Of a DNA stretch of 64,000 nucleotides, positions 9,278 through 20,421 are shown in pieces (the stretch's first letter is position 1; each line of letters starts with the position of its first letter). Under the pieces are notes generated by a model, which did no database searches, had not been told where the DNA came from, and saw only the letters and a list, made by a program, of their open reading frames with translations. Source of the DNA: Arthrobacter sp. HY1533 (GTDB lineage: Bacteria > Actinomycetota > Actinomycetes > Actinomycetales > Micrococcaceae); assembly GCF_027568515.1 (NCBI RefSeq), contig NZ_JANKZF010000009.1, positions 124,001 through 188,000 on the forward strand, read 5' to 3'. A program made the translations under genes and the position numbers.

Positions 9278-11596
9278 TCAGCGTGTGAAGAACGACGCCG
9301 GCACCAGGGTTGCGCGCAGCCGCTGCCACGGCGTGGCCCGGGTCCGCAGGCGGGCGTGCACGGTTTCCACGGCGTCCGCGAGGTCGTCGCGGCCGGTGCC
9401 GGCGGCCGCATTGCTGTACACGGCCTCCTCATAGGCGCCGCGCACCAGCGCCAGCCCGGGCGGTGCGCCCGTGCCGAGCATGGCGGCGATCCGTTCGGCG
9501 TGGAGCGCCGGGGTCAGTGACGGCTCCGCAATGTAGCCGTAGTCAATGGCCGTGGCGAGCAACTCCCTCCAGGCCAGCACTCCGGGCACCCGCCCAGGGT
9601 CCGGTGCAGCGCCGGCCACAGCCCCGGTGCCGCGGCGCACCAGGGCCAGGCGCCGGCGTCGTCCGGCCGAGCGCACCAGGGCCGGCGCACCCAGCAGCAG
9701 CAGGACCAGCAGGCCCAGGCCCGCGCGCAGCAGCCATTCGCCGCCGGTGGGGGGAGCCGCGGCCCCGTCGTCGGCCGCGCCCGTGGTGGTGGGCGCGGCA
9801 CTCGTGGCAGTTTCCGGTGCCGTGGTCCGGTTGGGCAAGGGGATGTTGCCCGGGTCCGTGCCGGAGTCGGACTCCTCCTGCGCATAGGCGGGGACGGAGC
9901 CGCGGGAGGGCGTGGGCTCGAAGGGGACCCAGCCCAGCCCCTCAAAGTACAGCTCGGGCCAGGCGTGCGCGTCGCGTCCGGCGGCCTGGTAGCCGAACAG
10001 GGTCACGCCGTCGCGCTGCACCACCTCCAGGTTGGCGGCACCGGGCGCGTAGCCCACAGCGATGCGGGACGGGATGCCCAGCTCTCGCGCCATGACGGCC
10101 ATGGCGGCGGAGAAGTGCACGCAGTAGCCGCTCTTGACCTTCAGGAACTCGGCAAGGACCTGCATGCCCGAGCCGTCGTAGCCCTCTGCCGCGGGGGTGT
10201 CCAGGCTGTAGCTGAACGCGTCCGAGCGCAGGTACTCCTGCAGCGCCATGGCCTTCTTGTACGGCGTGGCCGCCTTCCCGGCCACCTCCTGGGCGGTGGT
10301 GCGCACCAGCTGCGGGACGTCGTTGGGCAGGGTGGAAAAGACGGGATTCAGCGTGGCCCGCGGCGGCAGGGTTGCGGCCTCCAGCAGCGCCGGGGTCAGC
10401 ACGGGCATTTCGCTGCGCACAGTGTATTCCTGTCCCTCAGTGGAGGCCCCCTGGCCCAGGATGGTCTGGGTGGACGGGTTCCACAGCCACCTCCCGTTCA
10501 CGTCGCGCACCTGCGTGGGGGAGAGCGGCGCGGGCAGCCACTCGCTGTCCAGGCTGCGCGCCGTGACCTGTGTGATCGTTTCGGTGCGGGGCACGGCGGC
10601 GTTGGCATCGGCGGCGGGCTTGAGCGCGTCCAGCGAGGAACTGAGCCCGCCGGGCAGCGGGGTGGGCTGCCACGACTTGCCCGTGAAATCCTCCAGCGTG
10701 CTCAGGCGCAGGTACTGGGCCGTGTTGGTGTTGGACAAATACGTCAGGTTGATCCGGCTCGACTGCGTGCGCAGGTCCGAGCCCAGCGCGATCATGGGAT
10801 CGAGCCTGGTGGGGCCGTTGCTGCCGTTCAGCCGCGACCCCTGGGGGAAGCTGCCCTGCGTGAAGCCGGGCACGGCCGCCGGGACAATCGCCATGAGGAG
10901 CACGACGGCGGCACCCAGGGCCGCGCCCCGGGCGAGCGTGCCGCTGGGGGCGGCATTCCCGCCGTTGCGCAGCCTCCCCTCGGGGGCGTACCAGCGGCAG
11001 CAGCCCAGCAGGAGCAGGTACCCGGCGGCGGCGCCCACGAAACCCGCGGTGCCAATGCCCTTGTCCGTCATGAGCGCCGCCGGGAGCATGATGAGCACAA
11101 TGCCCAGGGCCCCGGCGGCCGGCATGGCCACGGTGACGGCCACGGTGTCGATCAGGAGCGCGGCAAAGCCCAGCCCTGCGGCCGCCAGGAAAATCATGGG
11201 CAGCACCGTGGGGGCCGGGGCCACGCTGCCCATGACCACGGCGGAGGCTTCGGCGGAGAGGTCCAGCGCGGCGCGCACGGTGCGGGTGGTGGGGATGAAG
11301 CCAAGGATGGCCGTGCCGGGAAAGAACATGAGGGTCAGGCCGAGGAGCCAGCCAGCCAGGGCGCCCAGGGGTGCGAACGGGCCCAGCCCGGGACGGCGCC
11401 GCAGCAGGGCCGGGATGAACAGGGTCACGGCAACCACAATGGATGCCCGCGGGAACCAGCCTGAGTTCGCCAGCACCCCGCCCAGGCTGAGCGAGGCGCC
11501 CATGACGGCACCGAACACGGCCACGGCCAGGACCCAGCGGGCCGGGCCCGTGCTGGGTTCGCCCAGGGCCCGGGTCAGTGACCGGCCGCCGCTCAC
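9278..11596 (-). CDS. TgpA-like membrane transglutaminase-domain protein
   Basis: A polytopic membrane protein of about 772 residues. Six to seven N-terminal membrane helices precede an exported transglutaminase-like core with catalytic Cys492 in GYCVHFSAAMA and His544 in DAHAWPELYF, closing with WVPFEPTP. A Ser/Thr/Ala/Pro-rich linker, one further membrane helix and a cytoplasmic tail (DUF4129-like) follow. The GTG start at 11596 overlaps the TGA of the DUF58 gene (GTGA), so the two are translationally coupled. With the MoxR and DUF58 genes it forms the classic three-gene module. The substrate of actinobacterial members is not known. Confidence 0.88.
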   Translation of the reverse strand: MSGGRSLTRALGEPSTGPARWVLAVAVFGAVMGASLSLGGVLANSGWFPRASIVVAVTLFIPALLRRRPGLGPFAPLGALAGWLLGLTLMFFPGTAILGFIPTTRTVRAALDLSAEASAVVMGSVAPAPTVLPMIFLAAAGLGFAALLIDTVAVTVAMPAAGALGIVLIMLPAALMTDKGIGTAGFVGAAAGYLLLLGCCRWYAPEGRLRNGGNAAPSGTLARGAALGAAVVLLMAIVPAAVPGFTQGSFPQGSRLNGSNGPTRLDPMIALGSDLRTQSSRINLTYLSNTNTAQYLRLSTLEDFTGKSWQPTPLPGGLSSSLDALKPAADANAAVPRTETITQVTARSLDSEWLPAPLSPTQVRDVNGRWLWNPSTQTILGQGASTEGQEYTVRSEMPVLTPALLEAATLPPRATLNPVFSTLPNDVPQLVRTTAQEVAGKAATPYKKAMALQEYLRSDAFSYSLDTPAAEGYDGSGMQVLAEFLKVKSGYCVHFSAAMAVMARELGIPSRIAVGYAPGAANLEVVQRDGVTLFGYQAAGRDAHAWPELYFEGLGWVPFEPTPSRGSVPAYAQEESDSGTDPGNIPLPNRTTAPETATSAAPTTTGAADDGAAAPPTGGEWLLRAGLGLLVLLLLGAPALVRSAGRRRRLALVRRGTGAVAGAAPDPGRVPGVLAWRELLATAIDYGYIAEPSLTPALHAERIAAMLGTGAPPGLALVRGAYEEAVYSNAAAGTGRDDLADAVETVHARLRTRATPWQRLRATLVPASFFTR

Positions 11597-13023
11597 CGGA
11601 CCACCCCCGCGGTGCGGGTGCGACCCAGTTCCGCCCAGGCATCCTCGAGCGGGGTCTTCGGGGTCAGCGCCGCAGCCTGCCACCCGGCCTGGCGCAGGAT
11701 CTCCAGCGCCGCCGCGGCCTCGGCGGGCTCGTAGCAGACAAGGATGGCGTAGGCGCTTTGCGTCGATTCGGCAATGCCTGCCAGCTGCCGGGCCTCGGCG
11801 GCACTGAGCATCCCGGCCACGGCCACGAGCGGCCCGCGCCGCCTGCCGTGGTGCAGCTTCTCCGCAAGCGATTCGCCGAAGGCGGAAGGGCGTGGGGAGC
11901 CCGGCGGCGGGGTGCCCGCCCCCGGCGTGGCCTCCGCGGGGGTGGGCACATCGGCGGCACCCGGCCCGCCGGCGTCGTCAGTGGCATCCGCAAGCTCCAG
12001 CGCGGCCAGGGCCGCAGCCACCTCAAACACGCCCTGCGGGCCGCTGAAATCCTCCACTGCGGGGTCCAGCGCCGAGGGGGAGGAGGCGAAGCCCGGCCGG
12101 CCCCGGTGGTCCAGCACCCGGACGGCGTAGCCGCGCTCCAGCAGGTGCGTGGCGATGGAAACCGCCGCAACCACGGCCTTTTCAAACGCGGCAGTGGTCC
12201 GCATGGGCTGGGCAGCGGGCGTGCCCTGTGAATGGCCGGCGGGGAAGGGCGTGTGGAAGGCAAAGCGCGACGCCTCGCCAAACGCGAGCCGGCGCTGGTC
12301 CAGGACCAGGGCGGCCTCGGGCGCGGTCACCGATTCCTCGGCGCGCACCATGAGCTTGCCCTGCCGTGCCGTGACAGGCCAGTGGACGCGGCGCAGCGGG
12401 TCCCCGGGGCGGTACTCGCGCGTCATGGCGTCGTCGTGGCTCGCGTGGGCCAGTTCGGCGGTGCTGCGTGTGCCGTCCTGGCCGCGGCCGTCCGACAACG
12501 GGATGGCGGGCAGCTCCACGGCGGCCGGGGCCACCGTCAGCTGGTCACCGCCGTCCAGGGCACGGCGCAGGAACGCCACATCAAAAGGGTCGGCAAACAA
12601 GCCGCGCAGCGGGCCCACCTGGACAACGCCGCGCTGGGTGGGCAGCGCCCGGTACTGGTAGCGGCTCAGCAGGCCGTGCGGCACCGCGGGGTGCGGGTGG
12701 CTGAAATGCGGATTGTCGTGGAAGCTGGGCGGCAGCTCCTCCGTCAGGGCCGTGCGCGTGCCAGCCGGGCCGTGCCCGCGCACTTCCAGGACCACCGACA
12801 CGGGTTCGCCCACGCGCGCCAGCCGCGGCGAGACCAGGCGGCGGACAGTGAAGCCGGACTTGAAGCCGTACAGGCCGGCGCAGGCCGCCGCCGGCAGGGC
12901 CGCGCAAAACACCGCCAGCACCAGCAGATCCCGGCGGCCCAGGGACCAGGCCAGAAGAAGGGCAAGCGCGGCTGTACCCAGTAGCACCCAGCCGCGGGGG
13001 CGGAAGGGCCGCAGGAATTGCAT
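11593..13023 (-). CDS. DUF58 domain protein (MoxR-associated, vWA-like)
   Basis: About 476 residues, beginning with two hydrophobic helices (residues ~11-50) that anchor the protein. The DUF58 signature REYRPGDPLRRVHW, followed by ARQGKLMVRA, lies near residue 205. The C-terminal part is a vWA-like region interrupted by an Ala/Pro/Gly-rich insertion. It lies 9 bp downstream of the MoxR gene and overlaps the transglutaminase gene by 4 bp. By analogy with other MoxR modules it may act as the adaptor or substrate of the ATPase; this is inference. Confidence 0.88.
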   Translation of the reverse strand: MQFLRPFRPRGWVLLGTAALALLLAWSLGRRDLLVLAVFCAALPAAACAGLYGFKSGFTVRRLVSPRLARVGEPVSVVLEVRGHGPAGTRTALTEELPPSFHDNPHFSHPHPAVPHGLLSRYQYRALPTQRGVVQVGPLRGLFADPFDVAFLRRALDGGDQLTVAPAAVELPAIPLSDGRGQDGTRSTAELAHASHDDAMTREYRPGDPLRRVHWPVTARQGKLMVRAEESVTAPEAALVLDQRRLAFGEASRFAFHTPFPAGHSQGTPAAQPMRTTAAFEKAVVAAVSIATHLLERGYAVRVLDHRGRPGFASSPSALDPAVEDFSGPQGVFEVAAALAALELADATDDAGGPGAADVPTPAEATPGAGTPPPGSPRPSAFGESLAEKLHHGRRRGPLVAVAGMLSAAEARQLAGIAESTQSAYAILVCYEPAEAAAALEILRQAGWQAAALTPKTPLEDAWAELGRTRTAGVVR

Positions 13024-13032
13024 CGCGGGCCC

Positions 13033-14154
13033 CTAGGTGTTCCGGGCGCCCTTCACGGCGCGCCCGTCCGGCGGGCCCGGGACCGCCACCGTGGCCAGCA
13101 ATTCCCCAATCACTGAGGCAGGCGTTGCCCCGGCGCTCGCAGCCCCGCGCTCCACGAGCAGGCGGTGGGCCAGCACGGGGACGGCCAGGGTGCGGATGTC
13201 ATCGGGCAGCACAAACGCGCGGCCGGCCAGGGCGGCGGCGGCCTTCGCGGCACGCAGCAGCTGCAACAGGGCACGGGGGCTGGCCCCGAGCCGCAGCTCC
13301 GGGCTGGTGCGAGTGGCCTGTCCCAGCGCCACCGTGTAGGCGCGGACCGCAGGTGCCACGTGAACGGCGGCAACCGTGGCCACCATGGCCGCGACGTCGG
13401 CCGTGGTGGCCACGGCCTCCACGGCGTCCAGCGGGTTGGCCGACTGGTGGGTTTCCAGCATGGCCAGCTCGGCCTCGGTGTCGGGGTAGCCCAGGGAGAT
13501 GCGCGCCATGAAGCGGTCCCGCTGCGCCTCGGGCAGTGGATAGGTGCCCTCCATCTCAATGGGGTTCTGGGTGGCAATCACCATGAACGGCTCCTGCAGG
13601 TGGTACGTGGTGCCGTCCACGCTGACCTGGTGCTCGGCCATGGACTCCAGCAGGGCCGACTGGGTTTTCGCCGAGGCCCGGTTGATCTCGTCGCCTATGA
13701 CAATGTTGGCGAAAATGGCGCCGGGGCGGAACTCAAAGGCACGCGAGGACTGGTTGAAGATGGAGACGCCCGTGATGTCGCTGGGCAGCAGGTCCGGGGT
13801 GAACTGGATGCGGTTGACGGTGCAGTCCACCGTGCGGGCCAGCGACTTCGCCAGCAGCGTCTTGCCCACGCCCGGCACATCCTCCAGCAGCAGGTGCCCG
13901 CCGGCCAGCAGCACTGTCAGCGCCAGGCGAACGGCCTCCTCCTTGCCGTCAATCACAGTGTTCATGACGGCCATGATCCGCCCGCTCAGCCCGGCGAAGG
14001 TCTCGGCATCCATGGGCTGTCCCCCCTCCGGGCCATCCTGGCCTTCCGCGCCGGAAAGCGGCACGCCGTTGCTGCTCGTGCGCGGCCGGACCGCCGGTGC
14101 AGGCGGCCCCGAGGCGGCCTCGGTCCCTGACAGCAAGGTCTCCTGAGGGTGCAT
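13033..14154 (-). CDS. MoxR-family AAA+ ATPase
   Basis: A chaperone-like AAA+ ATPase of about 373 residues. Walker A is DVPGVGKTLLAKS, the sensor/substrate region is QFTPDLLPSDITG, Walker B is IGDEINRA, and sensor 1 is VIATQNPIEMEGTYPLPEAQ with the arginine finger region DRFMARI. The ATG at 14154 has an AAAGGTGG ribosome site; a second ATG at about 14012 would remove a ~47-residue low-complexity leader. It heads the operon with the DUF58 and transglutaminase genes and is divergent from tatD. Confidence 0.92.
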   Translation of the reverse strand: MHPQETLLSGTEAASGPPAPAVRPRTSSNGVPLSGAEGQDGPEGGQPMDAETFAGLSGRIMAVMNTVIDGKEEAVRLALTVLLAGGHLLLEDVPGVGKTLLAKSLARTVDCTVNRIQFTPDLLPSDITGVSIFNQSSRAFEFRPGAIFANIVIGDEINRASAKTQSALLESMAEHQVSVDGTTYHLQEPFMVIATQNPIEMEGTYPLPEAQRDRFMARISLGYPDTEAELAMLETHQSANPLDAVEAVATTADVAAMVATVAAVHVAPAVRAYTVALGQATRTSPELRLGASPRALLQLLRAAKAAAALAGRAFVLPDDIRTLAVPVLAHRLLVERGAASAGATPASVIGELLATVAVPGPPDGRAVKGARNT

Positions 14155-14295
14155 GCGCCACCTTTCCGTATTTCCCCAATATGGTGCCGGGCGCATGGCG
14201 CACCGGCTGCTGTGACCTACGCTACTATCTTGGGCGGGCAAATGCCCGTCCCCGGCCGGGAAAAGTCCCACCGGGCGGCGGTAAACTGGGGAACC

Positions 14296-15189
14296 ATGTG
14301 CACCGACGCTGTCCCGTTCCCCTACCGCCCCGATTCCGTCGCCACCAACGACGCCGCCGCCCAGCGGGGTGCCTACGCCGCGGCCCCGGAGCCGCTGCCC
14401 GTGCCGGTGTACGACAACCACACGCATTTTGACTTTGGCGACACCCCCGTGGAGCTGGGCGCGGCCCTCGATGCGGCAGCAGCCGTGGGCGTGGCCGGGG
14501 CGGTCCAGGTGGGCTGCGACCTGCCCTCCTCCCGCTTCACGCTCGAAGCTGTCGACGCCGATCCGCGCCTCCTGGGCGCCGTTGCCATCCACCCCAACGA
14601 CGCCCCCGAGCTGGCCGCGGCCGGCGAACTTGAGGACGCCCTGGCCGAGATTGACGCCATGGCCGCCCACCCCCGGATCCGTGCCATCGGCGAAACCGGG
14701 CTGGACTATTTCCGCACGGGCCCGGACGGCATGGCCGCCCAGCACCACTCCTTCCGCGCCCACCTGGACATTGCCAAGGCCCGGGACCTGTCGCTGCAGA
14801 TCCACTGCCGCGACGCCCACCCCGACGTGCTGGACATCCTGGCTGAGGTGGGGGCGCCCGGGCGCCTCGTGTTCCACTGCTTCTCGGGCGACGCCGAACT
14901 GGCCCGCATCTGCAATGAAAAGGGCTGGTACATGTCCTTCTCAGGCACCGTGACGTTCAAGAATGCGCACAATTTGCGCGAGGCGCTGGCCGTGGCCGAT
15001 CCCGCCCTGGTCCTGGTCGAGACGGACGCCCCGTTCCTGACCCCGCACCCGTTCCGGGGCCGCCCCAACGCCAGTTACATGCTGCCGTACACGGTGCGCG
15101 CCATGGCGGAATTGACGGGCCGCGACGTGGCTGCCATGGGCCAGGTTCTGAACCGGAACACGGAAGCCGTCTACGGTACCTGGTCCTGA
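14296..15189 (+). CDS. tatD: TatD-family metal-dependent hydrolase / DNase
   Basis: A TIM-barrel metallohydrolase of the amidohydrolase superfamily, about 297 residues. Metal ligands are visible in order: the NHTHFDF HxH pair, Glu in IGETGLDYF, His in LQIHCRDAH, His in VFHCFSGD and Asp in VETDAPFLTPHPFRG. TatD proteins are 3'-5' exonucleases linked to DNA repair and quality control. The ATG at 14296 follows GGGGA. A TAAACT -10 box at 14282-14287 is 8 nt before the start, so the leader is very short or absent. It heads the conserved actinobacterial order tatD - rpf - rsmA - ispE. Confidence 0.93.
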   Translation: MCTDAVPFPYRPDSVATNDAAAQRGAYAAAPEPLPVPVYDNHTHFDFGDTPVELGAALDAAAAVGVAGAVQVGCDLPSSRFTLEAVDADPRLLGAVAIHPNDAPELAAAGELEDALAEIDAMAAHPRIRAIGETGLDYFRTGPDGMAAQHHSFRAHLDIAKARDLSLQIHCRDAHPDVLDILAEVGAPGRLVFHCFSGDAELARICNEKGWYMSFSGTVTFKNAHNLREALAVADPALVLVETDAPFLTPHPFRGRPNASYMLPYTVRAMAELTGRDVAAMGQVLNRNTEAVYGTWS

Positions 15190-15227
15190 TCCGGCTGTAC
15201 CTTTGGTCACCAATTTGTGATGAAACC

Positions 15228-15257
15228 TTGTCCAAAAGGTCACGATCAGGTTACGCT
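15228..15257 (+). promoter_or_regulatory. Putative promoter of the rpf gene
   Basis: TTGTCC (15228-15233) and TACGCT (15252-15257) are separated by 18 bp, a good housekeeping sigma spacing. Transcription from here would give a 5' leader of about 190 nt before the GTG at 15454. No known riboswitch class could be recognised in that leader. Confidence 0.45.
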
Positions 15258-15441
15258 GGGGAACTATTAGCCGTGGTCGGGGAAGGCCAACGGATTACTG
15301 GCTGCCGGGCCCACCGTTCAAAGGGGCCCGGCGGCAACCGTTCGCAGGAACAAGCCCTTGGTGGTGCCCGCCGCAATATTTTGCGGCCGGAAACGCTTGG
15401 GGGTTTGCTCTTTGCTTCCCCGTGCCCGGGTGCTCTAGTAG

Positions 15442-16614
<1,173 letters not shown>

Positions 16615-16659
16615 CCACGGTTCCAGCCTGGCCAGCGACACGGACCGCGGGATAGCGGA

Positions 16660-16665
16660 TACCAT
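16660..16665 (+). promoter_or_regulatory. Putative -10 box TACCAT of rsmA (leaderless)
   Basis: TACCAT is followed by 6 nt and then the GTG at 16672 with no ribosome site. This is the same geometry as at rsmI and the VanZ-like gene. Confidence 0.45.
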
Positions 16666-16671
16666 TGTTGC

Positions 16672-17550
16672 GTGAGCAGCCCAGAACCGAGCCCCGCCAC
16701 CCAGCCGCTGCTGGGGGCCACCGAAATCCGCCGACTTGCGGAGGAGATCGGTGTCCGCCCCACCAAGACGCTGGGCCAGAACTTCGTCATTGACGGCAAC
16801 ACCATCCGCCGGATCGTGGCTGCCGCCAACGTCGACCCCGGGGAAACCGTCCTGGAGGTGGGCCCCGGACTGGGCTCGCTGACCCTGGGCCTGCTCGATG
16901 CCGCAAAGCATGTGGTGGCCGTGGAGATCGACCCCGTCCTGGCCGCCAAGCTGCCCGAAACCATCGCAGCCTTCCGGCCGGAGCTGACCGGCAACATCGA
17001 CGTGGTGCTCTCCGACGCCATGCGCGTGCTGGAACTGCCCGCCGAGCCCACCGCGCTGGTGGCCAACCTGCCGTACAACGTGGCCGTGCCCGTGGTGTTG
17101 CACCTGCTGGAACATTTCCCCTCGCTGCAGCACGGCCTGGTCATGGTCCAGGACGAGGTCGCGGACCGCATGGTGGCCGGCCCCGGCTCCAAGACCTACG
17201 GCGTGCCCTCCGTCAAGGGCGCCTGGTACTCCGAAATGCGCAAGGCCGGCGTCATCGGCATGAACGTGTTCTGGCCGGCACCGAAGATCTCCTCGGGCCT
17301 GGTGGCCTTCACACGGCGCGAACCCCCCGTGACCCGGGCAACGCGCGAACAGGTGTTTGCCGTGATCGACGCCGCCTTTGCCCAGCGCCGCAAGACCCTC
17401 CGGGCAGCCCTGGCCGGCTGGGCCGGGGGAGCGGCCGATGCCGAAATTTACCTGCGCAAGGCCGGCGTTGACCCCAGCGCCCGCGGCGAGACCATTGACG
17501 TGGCAGCCTACGCCCGCATCGCCGAAGCCAAGCTCCCGTTCACGGCCTGA
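16672..17550 (+). CDS. rsmA: 16S rRNA (adenine-1518/1519-N6)-dimethyltransferase RsmA/KsgA
   Basis: An SAM-dependent dimethyltransferase of 292 residues that modifies the 3'-terminal hairpin adenosines of 16S rRNA. Motifs: [10 protein letters not shown] near the N-terminus, [11 protein letters not shown] (motif I), VAVEIDP, and the catalytic [12 protein letters not shown]-terminal small helical domain ends the protein. The GTG start appears leaderless. The stop is separated by a single base from the ispE start, so the two are co-transcribed, as in many actinobacteria. Confidence 0.96.
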   Translation: MSSPEPSPATQPLLGATEIRRLAEEIGVRPTKTLGQNFVIDGNTIRRIVAAANVDPGETVLEVGPGLGSLTLGLLDAAKHVVAVEIDPVLAAKLPETIAAFRPELTGNIDVVLSDAMRVLELPAEPTALVANLPYNVAVPVVLHLLEHFPSLQHGLVMVQDEVADRMVAGPGSKTYGVPSVKGAWYSEMRKAGVIGMNVFWPAPKISSGLVAFTRREPPVTRATREQVFAVIDAAFAQRRKTLRAALAGWAGGAADAEIYLRKAGVDPSARGETIDVAAYARIAEAKLPFTA

Positions 17551-17551
17551 G

Positions 17552-18559
17552 ATGACATCCATGGAGACGGCGGGATCCACGCCGGGCGGTCTGGACGCAA
17601 GCGATCCCCTGTGGCAGGCCGCCCCGCGCCGCGTGAAGGTCCGCGCGCCCGGGAAGATCAACGCCTTCTTCAAGGTGGGGCCGCTGCGCGAGGACGGCTA
17701 CCACGCCGTGGCCAGCACCTACCTGGCCGTGTCCCGGTATGAGGAAGTGGCTGCCACCGCGCGCCCCGGCACGCCGCCCAGTGACATCACGGTGTCCATC
17801 GGGGCCGGCAGTTCCCTGGACCCCGAACAACTTGCCGGCATCCCGCTGGACGGGAGCAACCTGGCCGTCCGGGCGGCCCTGCTCGTGGCCGACATTGCCG
17901 AGAACCCCACCGGCGTGCACCTGGAGATCACCAAGCACGTGCCCATTGCCGGCGGCATGGGCGGCGGCTCGGCTGACGCCGCCGCGGCCCTCGTGGCGTG
18001 CGACGCCCTCTGGCACACTGGCCTGTCCCGCGAGGAGCTGTCACATCTCGGCGCGGAACTCGGCGCGGACGTGCCGTTCGCGCTGCTGGGGGGTGCCGCC
18101 GTCGGGCTTGGCGTGGGGGACCAGCTGACCGCGGCCCTGGCGCCCACCCCGCTGCACTGGGTCCTGGTCCCCGCGGACTATGGCCTGTCCACGCCCGTTG
18201 TCTATGGGGCGCTGGATGCGCTGCGTGCCGCCGCCGGAACCGTCGCGGACGAGCCCGGACAGGTGGAGGCCGGCGTGCTGGCCGCCCTGCGGGCCGGCGA
18301 CGCCCGGGCCCTGGCGCCGTGGCTGCACAACGACCTCCAGGCCGCAGCCGTGTCACTCGCACCGTCGCTGGCGGACGTGCTGGCCGAAGGTGATGGGCTT
18401 GGGGCGCTGGCGTCATTGGTGTCGGGTTCCGGCCCCACGCTGGCCTTCCTGGCCGCCGATGCGGACCATGCGCAGGAACTGGCCGATGCACTGTCCGGCC
18501 GCGGCCACCGCGCCTGGGCCGTGGAGGGCCCCGTGCACGGCGCCCACATCGTGCCTTAA
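17552..18559 (+). CDS. ispE: 4-diphosphocytidyl-2-C-methyl-D-erythritol kinase
   Basis: A GHMP kinase of about 335 residues acting in the non-mevalonate isoprenoid pathway, phosphorylating CDP-ME. The substrate motif VRAPGKINAFFKVG is near residue 27, the ATP-binding glycine loop is IAGGMGGGSADAAA, and the third GHMP motif is SGSGPTLAF. The ATG at 17552 lies one base after the rsmA stop; a second in-frame ATG at 17561 is possible. The Ala/Arg-rich C-terminus is typical of high-GC homologues. Confidence 0.95.
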   Translation: MTSMETAGSTPGGLDASDPLWQAAPRRVKVRAPGKINAFFKVGPLREDGYHAVASTYLAVSRYEEVAATARPGTPPSDITVSIGAGSSLDPEQLAGIPLDGSNLAVRAALLVADIAENPTGVHLEITKHVPIAGGMGGGSADAAAALVACDALWHTGLSREELSHLGAELGADVPFALLGGAAVGLGVGDQLTAALAPTPLHWVLVPADYGLSTPVVYGALDALRAAAGTVADEPGQVEAGVLAALRAGDARALAPWLHNDLQAAAVSLAPSLADVLAEGDGLGALASLVSGSGPTLAFLAADADHAQELADALSGRGHRAWAVEGPVHGAHIVP

Positions 18560-18598
18560 ATTTTTTTGCATTCAACAGTTCTAGGAAAGTGGTACCAC

Positions 18599-20377
18599 GT
18601 GGCTCATCTGCTGGGCGGGGAAAATCTAAGCATTTCCTTCGCCACCCGAACCGTGCTCGACGGCGTCAGCGTCGGTCTTGAGGAAGGCGACCGCATTGGC
18701 ATTGTGGGGCGCAACGGCGACGGCAAGTCCACGCTCATGCGCCTGTTGTCAGGGCGTCAGACCGCCGATTCCGGCCGTGTGACCGTGCGCGGCGGCGTGC
18801 ACGTGGGCTACCTGGACCAGTCGGACGTGCTGGACGGCGACCACACAGTGGGCTTCGCCATTGTGGGTGAGGCGGCCGACCACGAGTGGGCCTCCAACCC
18901 CAAGATCCGCGAAATCATGGGCGCCCTGGTGGGCGAGGTGGACTGGCACGCCAACATCCACTCGCTCTCCGGCGGGCAGAAGCGCCGCGTGGCCCTGGCC
19001 AAGCTGCTCATTGGCGATGACGACGTCATCATGCTAGACGAGCCCACCAACCACCTGGACGTGGAAGGCGTGGCCTGGCTGGCCCGGCACCTGAAGGCGC
19101 GCTGGCGTGCCAATGAGGGCGCCTTCGTGGTTGTCACCCACGACCGCTGGTTCCTGGATGAGGTGTGCACGCGCACCTGGGAAGTCCACGACGGCATCAT
19201 TGACCCGTTCGACGGCGGCTACGCGGCCTATGTGCTGGCCCGCGCCGAGCGCGACCGCATGAACTCCGTCATTGAGTCCAAGCGCGTCCAGCTGGTCAAG
19301 AAGGAACTGGCCTGGCTGCGCCGCGGCGCCCCGGCCCGCACGGCCAAGCCCAAGTTCCGCATCGAGGCCGCCAACGCGATCATCGCCGACGTCCCCGAGC
19401 CCCGGGACACCGTGGCACTGTCCAAGATGGCCACGGCCCGCCTGGGCAAGGACGTCATCGACCTTGAAAACGTGTCCCTGAACTATGGCGAGAAGGAGAT
19501 GTTCAAGAACATCACCCTGCGCCTGGCCCCGGGCGAGCGCCTCGGCCTTGTTGGCGTCAACGGCGCAGGAAAGACCACCCTGCTGCGCCTGCTCAACGGC
19601 GAGGTTCAGCCCACCTCCGGCAAGGTCAAGACAGGCACCACCGTCAAGACAGCAGTGCTGACGCAGGAGGTCCGCGAGCTGGATGACGTCCTGGACATGC
19701 GCGTCATTGAGGTCATCGAGCGCGAGAAGCGTTCCTTCGACGTGGGTGGCAAGGACATGACCGCCGGGCAGCTCGTGGAGCAACTTGGCTTCACCAAGGA
19801 CAAGCAGTGGACCCAGGTCAAGGACCTCTCCGGCGGTGAGCGCCGCCGCTTGCAGCTGCTGCGCCTGCTGGTGGGGGAGCCCAACGTGCTCATGCTCGAT
19901 GAGCCCACCAATGACTTGGACACCGACACCCTGGCCGCCGTGGAGGACGTCCTGGATGGCTGGCCCGGCACGCTGGTTGTGGTCTCGCACGACCGCTACC
20001 TGCTGGAGCGCGTCACCGACCACCAGATGGCGTTGCTGGGCGATGGCAAGCTCCGCGGCCTGCCGGGCGGCGTGGACCAGTACCTGGAACTGCGGGAGAA
20101 CGCCGGCCTGGCGCCCAACAGCTCGGCTGCAGCACCGGCTGCTGTCCAGTCCGGCCCCACCGAAGCTGAAAAGCGTGATGCCCGCAAGGTCCTGAACCGC
20201 CTGGAGCGCCAGCTGTCCAAGAACTCCGCGGCCGACGCCAAGGTGCATGCCCAGATGGCCGAGAACGTGGGCAACTACGACGTCCTGGGTGAGCTGCAAA
20301 CCAAGCTGGCCAAGCTTGCCGACGAGCGCCAGGGCATGGAGCTTGAGTGGCTCGAGGCCTCCGAGATCCTCGAGTAG
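18599..20377 (+). CDS. ABC-F family ATPase (Uup/EttA-like)
   Basis: A soluble protein of about 592 residues with two ABC ATPase domains and no membrane segments. Domain 1 has Walker A GRNGDGKST, signature LSGGQKRR and Walker B VIMLDEPTNH. Domain 2 has GVNGAGKTT, LSGGERRR and LMLDEPTND. They are joined by a charged linker that contacts ribosomal RNA in this family. The C-terminus is a predicted coiled coil (from EAEKRDARKVLNRLERQLS) like Uup. ABC-F proteins act on translating ribosomes; antibiotic protection cannot be inferred from sequence here. The GTG at 18599 follows AGGAAAG at 11 nt spacing. Confidence 0.9.
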   Translation: MAHLLGGENLSISFATRTVLDGVSVGLEEGDRIGIVGRNGDGKSTLMRLLSGRQTADSGRVTVRGGVHVGYLDQSDVLDGDHTVGFAIVGEAADHEWASNPKIREIMGALVGEVDWHANIHSLSGGQKRRVALAKLLIGDDDVIMLDEPTNHLDVEGVAWLARHLKARWRANEGAFVVVTHDRWFLDEVCTRTWEVHDGIIDPFDGGYAAYVLARAERDRMNSVIESKRVQLVKKELAWLRRGAPARTAKPKFRIEAANAIIADVPEPRDTVALSKMATARLGKDVIDLENVSLNYGEKEMFKNITLRLAPGERLGLVGVNGAGKTTLLRLLNGEVQPTSGKVKTGTTVKTAVLTQEVRELDDVLDMRVIEVIEREKRSFDVGGKDMTAGQLVEQLGFTKDKQWTQVKDLSGGERRRLQLLRLLVGEPNVLMLDEPTNDLDTDTLAAVEDVLDGWPGTLVVVSHDRYLLERVTDHQMALLGDGKLRGLPGGVDQYLELRENAGLAPNSSAAAPAAVQSGPTEAEKRDARKVLNRLERQLSKNSAADAKVHAQMAENVGNYDVLGELQTKLAKLADERQGMELEWLEASEILE

Positions 20378-20421
20378 CCTGCCGGTTCCCCGAGCCACGT
20401 TCTGAGCTGCGTACGACTCGC

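Noticed and set aside
10000-11464. Long open frames opposite the transglutaminase and DUF58 genes
   Set aside because: They are antisense shadows of GC-rich genes, with Arg/Gly/His/Pro-rich composition and no recognisable domains.
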